A stretch of DNA of 64,000 nt from Gemmobacter sp034519525 (GTDB lineage Bacteria; Pseudomonadota; Alphaproteobacteria; Rhodobacterales; Rhodobacteraceae): assembly GCA_034519525.1 (NCBI GenBank), contig JAXHOJ010000038.1, forward strand, positions 65,406-129,405, in the 5' to 3' direction. The position numbers were made by a program, and so were the translations under genes. Of the stretch, positions 1-8,228 are shown piece by piece (position 1 is the first letter of the stretch; the number at the start of each line of letters is the position of its first letter). The notes under the pieces are model-generated. The model did no database searches. It was not told the DNA's origin and saw nothing but the letters and a program-made list of their open reading frames with translations.

Positions 1-662
1 TCGCGCGCCAGAACTGCCGCCTCGCGCATCAGATCGCGGCTGACCGAAAACGGCGAACAGGGCGCTAGCCCGACGCGCACCATGGCGCCGTCGCGCGGGT
101 CATGAAAGGCATCGACCACGCGGATGCAATCTTCCAGGATCGCGGCTTCCCGCTCCACCAGCGCATCAGGCGGCAGGCCGCCCGCGCTTTCCCCGATGCT
201 CATGGCGCCGCGGGTCGGGTGAAAGCGCAGGCCCACCTCGGACGCCGCTGCGATGGTATCATCCAGCCGCGCGCCATTGGGATAAAGATACAGATGATCC
301 GAGGTCAGCGTGCAGCCCGAAAGCGCCAGTTCGGCCAACCCGACCTGCGCCGAAACAAACATCTCCTCCGGCCCGAACCGCCCCCAGATCGGGTACAGCA
401 CCTTCAGCCAGCCAAACAGCAGCGCATCCTGCCCGCCCGGCACCGCCCGCGTCAGCGTCTGATACAGATGGTGATGGGTGTTCACGAGGCCCGGCGTCAC
501 CACACAGCCCGCCGCCTCCAGCACCGCACCCCGCGTCGTCAGCCCCTGGCCCACGGCGGCAATGACCCCGCCCCGGATCAGCACATCGCCCCCGACAATC
601 TCGCGCCGCGCGCCATCCATGGTCACCACCACAGCCGCGCCCCGGATCAGAATTTCATCCAT
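1..662 (-). CDS. 8-oxoguanine deaminase / TrzN-like amidohydrolase (3' end outside window)
   Basis: N-terminal about 220 residues of a metal-dependent amidohydrolase on the minus strand; the C-terminus lies beyond base 1. The protein opens with the small beta-sandwich segment typical of the family (MDEILIRGAAVVVTMDG), then VTPGLVNTHHHLYQTLTR, whose HxH pair binds the metal. The HHHLYQTLTR form is characteristic of 8-oxoguanine deaminases and s-triazine hydrolases (AtzA/TrzN group). These deaminate oxidised purines such as 8-oxoguanine in the cytoplasm. A further conserved segment is CTLTSDHLYLYPNG. The start at 662 gives the right reading frame and follows GAGGGG. Substrate is inferred from the family; a hydroxyatrazine-type hydrolase is the alternative. 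Confidence 0.8.
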   Translation of the reverse strand, partial: MDEILIRGAAVVVTMDGARREIVGGDVLIRGGVIAAVGQGLTTRGAVLEAAGCVVTPGLVNTHHHLYQTLTRAVPGGQDALLFGWLKVLYPIWGRFGPEEMFVSAQVGLAELALSGCTLTSDHLYLYPNGARLDDTIAAASEVGLRFHPTRGAMSIGESAGGLPPDALVEREAAILEDCIRVVDAFHDPRDGAMVRVGLAPCSPFSVSRDLMREAAVLAR

Positions 663-782
663 GAAAGCCCCTCGTTCCACACCCCTTCGGTGGAACCCCG
701 GACGCGCGACAGAAGGGGCAAGGACTCGCCGCGTCCCGCAAAGGATACCGCAGCGCAGCAGTGGCAGGCAAGCCGATGCCCT

Positions 783-832
783 CTTCCTCTTGGCAAAAAT
801 ACCCCGGGGGTCCGGGGGCAGCGCCCCGGCGC
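783..832 (+). repeat. Dispersed GC-rich hairpin repeat, family A copy 1
   Basis: Sequence TTCCTCTTGGCAAAAATACC followed by a G-run and a short GGGGCAGCGCCCC hairpin. The same arrangement (CTTGGC-CAAATA-CC then G/C hairpin) recurs at seven other gene ends in this window. Confidence 0.7.
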
Positions 833-916
833 CATATCACTGCGACCGGCGCCGCATCCCGTGGCAACGCCTGTGACGGGGGCTCGATGCCCCCGGCGCA
901 GGCGCCCCCGATCCGG

Positions 917-1717
917 TCAGCCGTTCAGAGCCACCAGCGCCGCCGCGTGAACCTCGGGGCTGGAGGCCGCCAGCACCCGGCCGCCCTGATGCGCGGCGGC
1001 ACCGGTCCAGCCGGTCATCATCCCGCCTGCCGCTTCGATCACCGCGATGGGGGCCTGCACGTCATAGGGTTGCAGCCCCGCCTCCACCACCAGGTCGATA
1101 TGCCCCGCTGCCAGCAAGGCATAGGCATAGCAATCGGTGCCATAGCGCGTCAGGCGGCATTGCGCGGCCAGCCGGTGAAAGGCCGCGCCTTCCTCGGCCG
1201 TGCCCACTTCGGGGAAGGTGGACATGATGATACATTCGGCCAGCGGGCGCGCCGGGCGCACCTGCAGCGGCCGCGTCCAATGCGGGCCGACCATCCGCGC
1301 CACACCAAAGCCCCCTTCGAACCGCTCACCGATATAGGGCTGGTCGATCAGGCCATAAACCGGCCCCGTGGCATCCGCGACAGAGATCAGCACCCCCCAG
1401 GTCGGCGTGCCGCAGAGGTAAGACCGCGTGCCGTCGATCGGGTCCAGCACCCAGGTCAGGCCGCTGGTGCCCGGCTGCGCCCCATATTCCTCGCCCAGAA
1501 TGGCATCCTGCGGGCGGCGCCGCGCCAGGATGTCGCGCATCCGCTCTTCCGAAAGCCGGTCCGCCACGGTCACCGGATCGAAGCGCTGGGTTTCCTTGGT
1601 TTCCGCCGTCAGCCCCAGCGTACGGAAATGCGCGAGGGTTGCCCCCCGCGCAGCATCGGCCAGCTCATGCGCGACCGAAATCAGTTCCTGCCGTTCATCC
1701 ACCGAGAGTTGCGCCAT
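917..1717 (-). CDS. hisN: Histidinol-phosphatase, inositol-monophosphatase family
   Basis: 266 aa, full length for the HisN branch of the IMPase fold. It shows the metal-binding set: GEEYG near residue 95, WVLDPIDGTRSYLCGTPTWG near 110-130, and the C-terminal GLQPYDVQAPIAVIEAAGG, where QPYDV replaces the usual W-D of inositol monophosphatases as in HisN proteins. It would hydrolyse L-histidinol phosphate to histidinol (EC 3.1.3.15) in histidine synthesis; activity on inositol phosphate or PAP is a family alternative. It stands alone between the amidohydrolase and an XRE regulator, away from any other his gene in the window. Confidence 0.85.
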   Translation of the reverse strand: MAQLSVDERQELISVAHELADAARGATLAHFRTLGLTAETKETQRFDPVTVADRLSEERMRDILARRRPQDAILGEEYGAQPGTSGLTWVLDPIDGTRSYLCGTPTWGVLISVADATGPVYGLIDQPYIGERFEGGFGVARMVGPHWTRPLQVRPARPLAECIIMSTFPEVGTAEEGAAFHRLAAQCRLTRYGTDCYAYALLAAGHIDLVVEAGLQPYDVQAPIAVIEAAGGMMTGWTGAAAHQGGRVLAASSPEVHAAALVALNG

Positions 1718-1803
1718 GGCCTTGCCCCGTATTTTTACCGTCTGTTCAGGCGCTAGCGCCTGCCGCGGTCGGGGTCAAGATTTCCGGCTGCCCGGTGGTA
1801 CGA

Positions 1804-2166
1804 TCAGGCTGCGTCGCTCAAGACGCGGGCCAGATCGAACAGACGGCGCCGTTGTGCCTCGGGAATGGCGTAGTATGACCGCACCAGCTCCAGCGCTTCC
1901 TTGTCGGCGAGGATATCCCCCTCGACCGGGCCGCGCGCCTCATGGCTGTCGTCGATCCCTTCAAAGAAGAAACCGATGTTCACGCCCAGCGTATCTGCGA
2001 TGTCCCACAGACGCGAAGCGCTGACCCGGTTCATGCCGGTTTCATACTTCTGGATCTGCTGGAATTTGATCCCCACCTTATCGGCCAGTTGTTGTTGCGT
2101 CATGCCGATCATCCAGCGGCGGTGACGTATACGCTTTCCAACATGTGCATCCACAGGGTGCTTCAT
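1804..2166 (-). CDS. XRE-family transcriptional regulator
   Basis: 120 aa DNA-binding protein. Residues about 9-65 form a lambda-Cro type helix-turn-helix (RRWMIGMTQQQLADKVGIKF, then QQIQKYETGMNRVSASRLWDIADTLGV), followed by a short helical tail ending in LFDLARVLSDAA. The ATG at 2166 is preceded by GGGGAG at a proper distance, which decides the start although the frame stays open further upstream. Small proteins of this type are common in Rhodobacterales and Rhizobiales; the target cannot be read from the sequence. It is divergent from the quinone oxidoreductase across a 300 bp, comparatively AT-rich spacer and could act there. Confidence 0.85.
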   Translation of the reverse strand: MKHPVDAHVGKRIRHRRWMIGMTQQQLADKVGIKFQQIQKYETGMNRVSASRLWDIADTLGVNIGFFFEGIDDSHEARGPVEGDILADKEALELVRSYYAIPEAQRRRLFDLARVLSDAA

Positions 2167-2469
2167 GCCAATTACTCCCCTTCTTATATTCGGCTGCCCA
2201 TTCAAATTGACCCACGCAGCCTTAAGGCGAAACATTATGACAGCTTTCTTGCGTTTTCCATCACGGTTATGAGGCTGGGAAAGCTTCTTTTGGGTAGGCC
2301 ATTTGCAGATTCGGTGAATTTTCGCCCAGAGCAGGCCGTTTCCGCACTGCAGCAGCCAACAGAAACAGCCGCATGACGCGGCTCGCCTCATGCGCGAATC
2401 AGCCTTCGGTCTGGACAGCGGGGCCGCCGCCGCTACTCTAGCCCCCGACAGACCGTGAAGGAGCAGGAT
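2167..2469. other. Divergent intergenic region between XRE regulator and quinone oxidoreductase
   Basis: No gene seen. The part nearest the regulator (2170-2310) is clearly more AT-rich than its surroundings, as expected for a divergent control region. No convincing -35/-10 pair or clear operator could be assigned by eye. Confidence 0.5.
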
Positions 2470-3432
2470 ATGAAAGCATTTCAGCTGGCCGAAATCGGGC
2501 AGGCCCCGACCCTGACAGAGGTGGATCTGCCGCCGCCCGGCCCGGGCGAAATTGCCGTGGCCGTGGCCGCCTGCGGGTTGAATTTTGCCGATCTGCTGAT
2601 GATCGAGGGCAAGTATCAGGAAAAGCCCGCCCTGCCCTTCACCCTGGGGATGGAGATTGCGGGCACGGTCACCGCCATCGGCGCCGGGGTCTCGGGCTTT
2701 GCCCCGGGGGACAGGATTGCCGGCTTCGGCGGGCTGGGCGGTCTGGCCGAAAGGGCCAACCTGCCTGCCGCGCGTTGCCTGAAGCTGCCCGATGGCATGG
2801 ATTTCGCACAGGCGGCGGCCTTCCAGATTGCCTATGGCACCTCGCATCTGGCGCTGGATCACAAGGCGCGGCTGCAACCGGGCGAGACGCTGTTCGTCAC
2901 CGGGGCGGCGGGCGGCGTGGGGCTGACGGCAGTGGAAATCGGCCGCCGCATGGGGGCGCGCGTCATCGCCTCTGCCCGTGGCGCCGAACGGATGGAGACC
3001 GCAAGGGCCGCCGGCGCGCATGAGGTGATCGACAGTGATGCCCCCGATCTGCGCGGCGCGCTCAAGGCGCTGGGGGGCGTGGATGTCGTCTATGATGCGG
3101 TCGGCGGCCCGGCCCTGATGGATGCGCTGCGCGCCACCCGCCCCGAAGGCCGGCTGCTGGTGATCGGCTTTGCCGGGGGCGAGGTGCCGCAGCTGCCCGC
3201 CAACCTGCTGCTGGTCAAGAACCTCAGCGTGATGGGCCTGTACTGGGGCGGCTATCTGACCTTCGCACCACAGGTGCTGACCGCCAGCCTGCAACAGCTG
3301 GCCAGCTGGATCGCGGCAGGCGATCTGGTGCCGCATATCGGTGCCACCTTCCCGCTGGCCGATGCTGCCGCGGCGCTGGCCTGCCTGAAAGACCGCCGCG
3401 CCACGGGCAAGATCGTGGTCACCATGGGCTAA
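2470..3432 (+). CDS. NADPH:quinone oxidoreductase, zinc-free MDR family
   Basis: 320 aa medium-chain dehydrogenase/reductase of the QOR type. The N-terminal GroES-like domain contains GLNFADLLMIEGKYQ and the Rossmann domain begins with the dinucleotide motif GAAGGVGLTAVEIGRRMGA (about residues 145-165). No catalytic-zinc cysteine/histidine set is visible, which fits quinone reductase rather than alcohol dehydrogenase. Expected role is cytoplasmic NADPH-dependent reduction of quinones or enoyl substrates. The ATG at 2470 is chosen because AAGGAGCAGGAT precedes it; an in-frame ATG 15 bases upstream has no ribosome site. Confidence 0.85.
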   Translation: MKAFQLAEIGQAPTLTEVDLPPPGPGEIAVAVAACGLNFADLLMIEGKYQEKPALPFTLGMEIAGTVTAIGAGVSGFAPGDRIAGFGGLGGLAERANLPAARCLKLPDGMDFAQAAAFQIAYGTSHLALDHKARLQPGETLFVTGAAGGVGLTAVEIGRRMGARVIASARGAERMETARAAGAHEVIDSDAPDLRGALKALGGVDVVYDAVGGPALMDALRATRPEGRLLVIGFAGGEVPQLPANLLLVKNLSVMGLYWGGYLTFAPQVLTASLQQLASWIAAGDLVPHIGATFPLADAAAALACLKDRRATGKIVVTMG

Positions 3433-3448
3433 GCCAGGCGCTGCACCC

Positions 3449-4429
3449 TCAGATCGCTTCGGCCACGGCAAAGACCGTGTCGATCATCGCCTGTGTCCCG
3501 CGCGAAAATTCCAGCGGACAGCCATAGGGCACGCCTTCGGCCACTGTCCGGCCGAAGGCCTCCACCTGCAGGACATACTGGTTGACCGCCGGATAGCGGA
3601 ACAGCTCGCTGGTGGCGCCTGCACGGTGCAACTCCACCTGCGCTTCGCCAAACAGCCCGGCGTTGAACGGCGCCGTCAGCCGGATCAGCCCGGTTTCCCC
3701 CTGGAACACCACTTCCTGCCGGGGGAACAGCCGCATCGAAGTGATGGCGGAATAGGTAAAGCCTCCCTGCGGTCCCACCATCTCGCCCACCACCTGCGCC
3801 CAGACATCCACGCCGTTTTCATGGCGGATGCGCGCCTGCAGCTTCCCCGGTTCTGCCTGTGCCGCAAAGCGGACAGAGCCATAGGTGTAAACCCCAATGT
3901 CGCGGATGCCGCCGCCAGCCGTTTCGGGACGGTTGCGGATATTGCCGGGCTCGGCGCCATTGTCAAAGCTGAAGGCGGTATCGACATGGTTCACCCGCCC
4001 GATGGCGCCGCCGGCGATCAGATCGCGCACCTTCTGCCATTGCGGATGATGCAAGATCATATAGGCCTCGGCCACCAGCAGACCTGAGGCGTCACGGGCC
4101 GCGATCAGCTGGTCAAACTCTGCGGCCTTCAGGGTCATCGGCTTTTCGGTCAGCACATGCTTGCCTGCCGCAATGGCCTTCAGGCTCCATTCCAGATGCA
4201 GATGGTTGGGCAGCGGAATATAGACCGCATCGATGCCGGGATCGGCCAGCAGGGCCTCATAGCTGTCATGCAGCCGCAGGCCGGGGGCAAAGGCGCGGAA
4301 GGCGTCGGCCTTTTCCGGGGCAGAGCTGGCCAGCGCCGCCAGTTCGGCCCCCCGCGCGGCATGGATGGCGGGCGCCATGTGGTTCAGCGCAAATTTGGCC
4401 GCGCCAAGGATGCCCCAGCGAATGGTCAT
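3449..4429 (-). CDS. Gfo/Idh/MocA family NAD(P)-dependent oxidoreductase
   Basis: 326 aa. The N-terminal Rossmann fold starts WGILGAAKFALNHMAPAI; the family motif AGKHVLTEKPMTLKAAEF sits near residues 88-105 with the EKP signature whose lysine is catalytic; the C-terminal half is the mixed alpha/beta substrate domain with GGGIRDIGVYTYG. Closest general type is dihydrodiol or D-xylose dehydrogenase-like enzymes that oxidise a sugar or polyol. The substrate cannot be decided. It converges on the quinone oxidoreductase gene with 16 bases between stops. Confidence 0.85.
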   Translation of the reverse strand: MTIRWGILGAAKFALNHMAPAIHAARGAELAALASSAPEKADAFRAFAPGLRLHDSYEALLADPGIDAVYIPLPNHLHLEWSLKAIAAGKHVLTEKPMTLKAAEFDQLIAARDASGLLVAEAYMILHHPQWQKVRDLIAGGAIGRVNHVDTAFSFDNGAEPGNIRNRPETAGGGIRDIGVYTYGSVRFAAQAEPGKLQARIRHENGVDVWAQVVGEMVGPQGGFTYSAITSMRLFPRQEVVFQGETGLIRLTAPFNAGLFGEAQVELHRAGATSELFRYPAVNQYVLQVEAFGRTVAEGVPYGCPLEFSRGTQAMIDTVFAVAEAI

Positions 4430-4518
4430 GAAATCCTCCCCCGTGATGGCCCGAGGTTAGGCGCGCGTCGGGCCGGATGCAACGGCGGATGTTTGCGGTA
4501 ACACGGTTCGGTGCTGGC

Positions 4519-4644
4519 GCCCCCTCACCCTACCCTCTCCCCCGGGGGGAGAGGGTGGCGTTGCGCGACTATGCCGGGGGCGCCCTCTACGCCTCGTGCC
4601 ACATACCCTCTCCCCTCGGGGGAGAGGGCAGGGTGAGGGGGGCT
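4519..4644. repeat. Long imperfect palindrome of the CCCTCACCCT-CCCTCTCCCC type
   Basis: Two facing blocks, CCCCCTCACCCTACCCTCTC at the left and its near reverse complement ending GGCAGGGTGAGGGGGGC at the right. Each block has its own inner CTCCCC/GGGGAG hairpin. The whole could fold into one long cruciform-like structure. It lies in the gap downstream of pmtA. Part of the same pattern recurs near 52432-52490 and, loosely, near 52702-52745. Confidence 0.75.
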
Positions 4645-4662
4645 TGGCAATACCGCCAGCCC

Positions 4663-5283
4663 TCAGCCAATCCGGCGCAGCCGCAGATAGGTCATCATGC
4701 CCAGCGGTGGCAGGCCATCTTCCTCCACCAGTTCCAGCCGGGGGTCGCCCAGCACACGGGCGCGGGCGAAATCGCTGTGCCAGCCCAGCAGATCGGACAG
4801 CGGCGCGAACAGCCGCTCGATCCGGGCCATGGCACTGCGCCCTTCGGCGGCGAAATGATTGGTAATCAGCACATGCCCGCCCGGACGGCAGACCCGTGCC
4901 ATTTCGGCCATCACCTGTTCCGGCTCTGGCACCACGGACAGAATGTGCATGGCGCAGACCGTATCAAAGGTGGCATCCGGAAAATCCAGATCGCGCGCAT
5001 CCATCTGCCGCAGCTGGCGCACATGGGTCAGCCCCTGTTCGGCCACCTTTTCGCGGGCCTTCGCCAGCATGTCTTCGGAAAAGTCGATCCCTGTCACCTG
5101 CATGTGCGGCGCATAGAACGGCAGGGCCAGCCCGGTGCCTACCCCCACCTCCAGAACCCTGCCCCCCACCCGGTTGGCAAAGCCGGTGGCGCGGCGGCGC
5201 CCCGCATGGGTGATGGCCCCGAAGGTCCGGTCATAGACCGGCGCCCAGCGCGCATAGCTTTTGGCGACAGCGTCAAGCTCCAT
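4663..5283 (-). CDS. pmtA: Phosphatidylethanolamine N-methyltransferase, PmtA type
   Basis: 206 aa class I SAM-dependent methyltransferase. It starts MELDAVAKSYARWAPVYDRTFG; the SAM-binding loop is VLEVGVGTGLALPFY (about residues 40-54), with GIDFSEDMLAKA as the acidic strand-2 motif and MHILSVVPEPEQVMAEMARV further on. This is the soluble Rhodobacter/Rhizobium PmtA type, which methylates phosphatidylethanolamine stepwise to phosphatidylcholine at the inner membrane. Its start overlaps the end of pssA by 11 bases and psd lies just upstream, so the operon provides the substrate. The start at 5283 is chosen over an upstream in-frame ATG lying deep inside pssA. Ubiquinone/menaquinone-type methylation is the less likely alternative. 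Confidence 0.8.
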   Translation of the reverse strand: MELDAVAKSYARWAPVYDRTFGAITHAGRRRATGFANRVGGRVLEVGVGTGLALPFYAPHMQVTGIDFSEDMLAKAREKVAEQGLTHVRQLRQMDARDLDFPDATFDTVCAMHILSVVPEPEQVMAEMARVCRPGGHVLITNHFAAEGRSAMARIERLFAPLSDLLGWHSDFARARVLGDPRLELVEEDGLPPLGMMTYLRLRRIG

Positions 5284-6055
5284 CCGGCACATCCTCTTCC
5301 GGGGGTTCGGGATCGGGGTCAGACCGCCGCCGCAGCAGGCTGGCCACCACGACCACGACATAAACAATATCAAGCCCGGCTAGCGTGGCCCAGGGATAGG
5401 CCAGCAGCGCCGCAACCAGCGCCGCAAAGGCCACGAAGAAATAGCGCACATAGCGCGCCTGCAGGCTGATCTTCTTGAACGACGGCGTGCGGAACCGGCC
5501 GATCATCGCCGCACCGACCAGCGCCATATAGATGGCGATCAGACCGCCATGAAACGGCTGCGGCTCGCCCACCGCAAAGGCCGCGAACATCGGCAGAAAC
5601 ACCAGCAGCGCCCCGGCGGGCGAGGGCACGCCCTGAAACCCCGATTTTTCGGCCCCGGTCTTTTCGGCCGGCGTATCGGCAGCCTTGTTGCCCAGATTGA
5701 ACCGCGCCAGCCGCAGCAGGCAGGACACCACATAGACCAGCACCGCGATCCAGCCCGCCGCCCGCATGTCCTGCAAGGCCCAAAGCCACAGGATCAGGCC
5801 CGGCGCCACCCCGAAATTGACAAAATCGCACAGGCTGTCCAGCTCGGCGCCGATCTCGCTTTCGCTTTTCAGCAGCCGCGCCAGACGGCCATCCAGCCCG
5901 TCCATCACCGCCGCCAGCAGGATCAGCAGCAGGGCGCCCTTGAACTGCCCCTCCACCGCAAAGCGCATGGCGGTCACCCCGGCGCAAAGCGCGCCGACCG
6001 TCATCATATTGGGCAGCACCCGGGCAAGGGACAGGCGGCGTTCTGGCGCGGCCAT
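5273..6055 (-). CDS. pssA: CDP-diacylglycerol--serine O-phosphatidyltransferase
   Basis: 260 aa integral membrane enzyme with about seven hydrophobic segments. The CDP-alcohol phosphatidyltransferase signature D-G-x2-A-R-x8-G-x3-D-x3-D is intact as DGLDGRLARLLKSESEIGAE followed by LDSLCD (about residues 50-78). It makes phosphatidylserine from CDP-diacylglycerol and L-serine. It sits three bases downstream of psd and overlaps pmtA, so PS synthesis, decarboxylation and methylation are encoded in one transcript. The C-terminus is charged (RRRSDPDPEPPEED). Confidence 0.92.
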   Translation of the reverse strand: MAAPERRLSLARVLPNMMTVGALCAGVTAMRFAVEGQFKGALLLILLAAVMDGLDGRLARLLKSESEIGAELDSLCDFVNFGVAPGLILWLWALQDMRAAGWIAVLVYVVSCLLRLARFNLGNKAADTPAEKTGAEKSGFQGVPSPAGALLVFLPMFAAFAVGEPQPFHGGLIAIYMALVGAAMIGRFRTPSFKKISLQARYVRYFFVAFAALVAALLAYPWATLAGLDIVYVVVVVASLLRRRSDPDPEPPEEDVPDGA

Positions 6056-6058
6056 GGC

Positions 6059-6751
6059 TTACACCATCTTCGCAAGACGCTGCGGCAGATCCCGGCCCAG
6101 CTCGGCCATCACCGTCTCGCCTGCCACCATGTTCTGGCCCAGCGCCACCAGCGGCGCCACGCCCTCGGGCAGATAGACATCCACGCGGCTGCCAAAGCGG
6201 ATCAGGCCAAAGCGCTCGCCGGTCTTCAGCCCCTGCCCTTCGGTGACAAACGGCAGGATGCGCCGCGCCACCAGACCTGCGATCTGCACCACGGCAATCT
6301 GGCGGCCATCGGCCAGTTCCAGGCACAGGCTGTTGCGTTCGTTATCGACCGAGGCCTTGTCAAGCGAGGCATTCAGGAACTTGCCGGGGCGATAGGCCAT
6401 CTTCACCAGCCGCCCGGCGATGGGGGCACGGTTCACATGGCAGTTGAACACCGACATGAAGACCGACACCCGCAGCAGCGGCTCGGGGCCCATGCCCAGT
6501 TCCGGCGGCGGCACGGCGCGTTCGATCAGCGACACCACGCCATCGGCGGGCGAGACCATCAGGCCTTCGCCCTGCGGCACGGCGCGTTTGGGATCGCGGA
6601 AGAAATAATAGCACCAGACAGTGAGGCCAACGCCGATCCAGCCCAGTGGCGCCCAGAGCCAGAACAGCAGCAGGGTGGCCACGGCGAAGGCGCCGACGAA
6701 CTTGTAGCCTTCTTTGTGCATCGGCTTGAGGAAGGTTTCCAGCATGGTCAT
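6059..6751 (-). CDS. psd: Phosphatidylserine decarboxylase proenzyme
   Basis: 230 aa, the compact PSD form without the long N-terminal extension of E. coli Psd. An N-terminal hydrophobic stretch (about residues 18-50) anchors it. The self-cleavage site that generates the pyruvoyl group lies at the Gly-Ser of GLIRFGSRVDVYLPEG near residue 187. MSVFNCHVNRAPIAG is another conserved block. It converts phosphatidylserine to phosphatidylethanolamine. It is the first gene of the psd-pssA-pmtA operon and is separated from rpoH by about 310 bases that contain a repeat. Confidence 0.92.
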   Translation of the reverse strand: MTMLETFLKPMHKEGYKFVGAFAVATLLLFWLWAPLGWIGVGLTVWCYYFFRDPKRAVPQGEGLMVSPADGVVSLIERAVPPPELGMGPEPLLRVSVFMSVFNCHVNRAPIAGRLVKMAYRPGKFLNASLDKASVDNERNSLCLELADGRQIAVVQIAGLVARRILPFVTEGQGLKTGERFGLIRFGSRVDVYLPEGVAPLVALGQNMVAGETVMAELGRDLPQRLAKMV

Positions 6752-6940
6752 GGGTCGTCATCCTTCAGAATTGCGTTGCGCCAGAGGTAACCATAGCGCC
6801 CCGCAGGATCAACCGAACCGGCTGCGGAATACGACGCTTTGGACAGCAATAGCGACGCAATGTAAAGAGGCCGCACAGAATTCTGCATCCGCCCGGCGGG
6901 ATCAGGCCAAATGCCGCAGGCGGGCCAAGCCCGGCAGCAG

Positions 6941-7008
6941 GGCGGGGGCGCTGCCCCCATCGCGCGTGCCGCGCGATTCCCCCGGGATATTTGCGCCAAG
7001 ATGAAAGC
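6941..7008 (-). repeat. Dispersed GC-rich hairpin repeat, family A copy 2
   Basis: Read on the minus strand: CTTTCATCTTGGCGCAAATA, then CCCGGGGGAA, a GCGCG hairpin and GGGGGCAGCGCCCCC. It lies between the rpoH stop and the psd start. Confidence 0.7.
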
Positions 7009-7012
7009 AGAA

Positions 7013-7037
7013 GGCCGGACCCTTGCGAGGCCCGGCC
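7013..7037 (-). terminator. Possible terminator hairpin after rpoH
   Basis: Imperfect stem GGCCGG...CCGGCC with a four-base loop region about 30 bases past the rpoH stop. The T-tract on the minus strand is poor (TTCTGCTTTC). Confidence 0.4.
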
Positions 7038-7065
7038 CTTTGGATGTTCGCAGGCGGCCGGGGGA

Positions 7066-7962
7066 TCAGGCCGAGATCAGCATCCCCTTGCCGCGCGCCA
7101 GTTCCTTCATCTTTTCCTGCAGCTTTTCAAAGGCACGCACCTCGATCTGACGGATGCGCTCGCGGCTGACGCCATAGGATTCAGACAGGTCTTCCAGTGT
7201 GACAGGCTCATCGCTGAGGCGGCGCTGCACCAGAATATCCTTTTCCCGGTCATTCAGCACCGACATGGCCTGCGCCAGCAGCTGACGCCGCGCATCCAGC
7301 TCGTTGCGCTCTTCATAGGCGCCGGCCTGATCGCTGTCTTCATCCTCCAGCCAGTCCTGCCATTGCGTCGTGCTGTCGCCATCGGAACCCACCGTCGCAT
7401 TCAGCGAGGCATCAGATCCGGCAAGGCGGCGGTTCATGTCGATCACTTCGGTTTCGGTGACCGACAGATCCTTGGCGATACGGGCCACGTTTTCGGGCCG
7501 CAGATCGCCATCTTCCAGCGCGCCGACCTTGGCCTTGGCCTTGCGCAGGTTGAAGAACAGCTTTTTCTGCGCCGAAGTGGTGCCCAGTTTCACCAGCGAC
7601 CAGGACCGCAGGATATATTCCTGAATGGCGGCGCGGATCCACCACATGGCATAGGTCGCCAGACGGAAGCCCTTTTCCGGGTCAAAGCGTTTCACCGCCT
7701 GCATCAGGCCGACATTCGCCTCGGAGATCACCTCGGCCTGCGGCAGGCCATAGCCGCGATAGCCCATGGCGATCTTCGCCGCGAGCCGCAGGTGCGAGGT
7801 GACCATGCGATGGGCCGCCGCCGGATCTTCATGATCGACCCAGCGCTTGGCCAGCATATATTCCTCTTCCGGCTCCAGCAGGGGAAACTTGCGGATCTCC
7901 TGCATATAGCGGTTCAGGCCCTGTTCCGGGCTTGGTGCGGGAAGGTTGGCATATGTGCTCAT
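7066..7962 (-). CDS. rpoH: RNA polymerase heat-shock sigma factor RpoH (sigma-32)
   Basis: 298 aa. Region 1.2/2 includes LNRYMQEIRKFPLLEPEEEY and RLAAKIAMGYRGYGLPQAEV; the RpoH box QKKLFFNLRKAKAK is present near residue 130, which separates it from RpoD and other group 2 factors. Region 2.4 is FRLATYAMWWIRAAIQEYIL, and region 4.2 ends in VSRERIRQIEVRAFEKLQEK. It directs core polymerase to heat-shock promoters. The ATG at 7962 follows AGGGGG and yields the family length; the frame stays open upstream without a better site. Rhodobacterales often carry more than one rpoH, so the number in the name is left open. Confidence 0.93.
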   Translation of the reverse strand: MSTYANLPAPSPEQGLNRYMQEIRKFPLLEPEEEYMLAKRWVDHEDPAAAHRMVTSHLRLAAKIAMGYRGYGLPQAEVISEANVGLMQAVKRFDPEKGFRLATYAMWWIRAAIQEYILRSWSLVKLGTTSAQKKLFFNLRKAKAKVGALEDGDLRPENVARIAKDLSVTETEVIDMNRRLAGSDASLNATVGSDGDSTTQWQDWLEDEDSDQAGAYEERNELDARRQLLAQAMSVLNDREKDILVQRRLSDEPVTLEDLSESYGVSRERIRQIEVRAFEKLQEKMKELARGKGMLISA

Positions 7963-8189
7963 GATCTGGCCCCCTTGTCGCCCGGCGGATGTCGCCCCCG
8001 CCATGGGCTGGTTTACGTCTGTATCGTGACGGTGCGGTGGCAGGAACTTCTGCAACTGACCTCACAACTTTTAACGTCAGATGGCGTGGTTCCGTTCCCA
8101 TTGCGACGAATGTGACACCGGTTTCACGCATCTGTGTGCCGGCGCGACCTTGCGTGTGCCGGTTGCAGATCAGATTGCACCATTCCACA

Positions 8190-8218
8190 GATATTGGTAA
8201 GGGAACATAACCAATATC
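8190..8218. promoter_or_regulatory. Perfect inverted repeat just upstream of the lldD-like gene
   Basis: GATATTGGT (8190-8198) and ACCAATATC (8210-8218) form a perfect 9-bp inverted repeat with an 11-base spacer. Its right arm touches the ribosome site (CGGAG) of the gene starting at 8229, so it could be an operator or an mRNA hairpin that hides the start. Confidence 0.6.
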
Positions 8219-8228
8219 GGAGTTTGCC

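Noticed and set aside
2167..3471. Long minus-strand open frame continuing upstream of the XRE gene through the quinone oxidoreductase gene (frame total 555 codons)
   Set aside because: It is antisense to a clear oxidoreductase gene and has no domain; only the last 120 codons (the XRE protein) are real.
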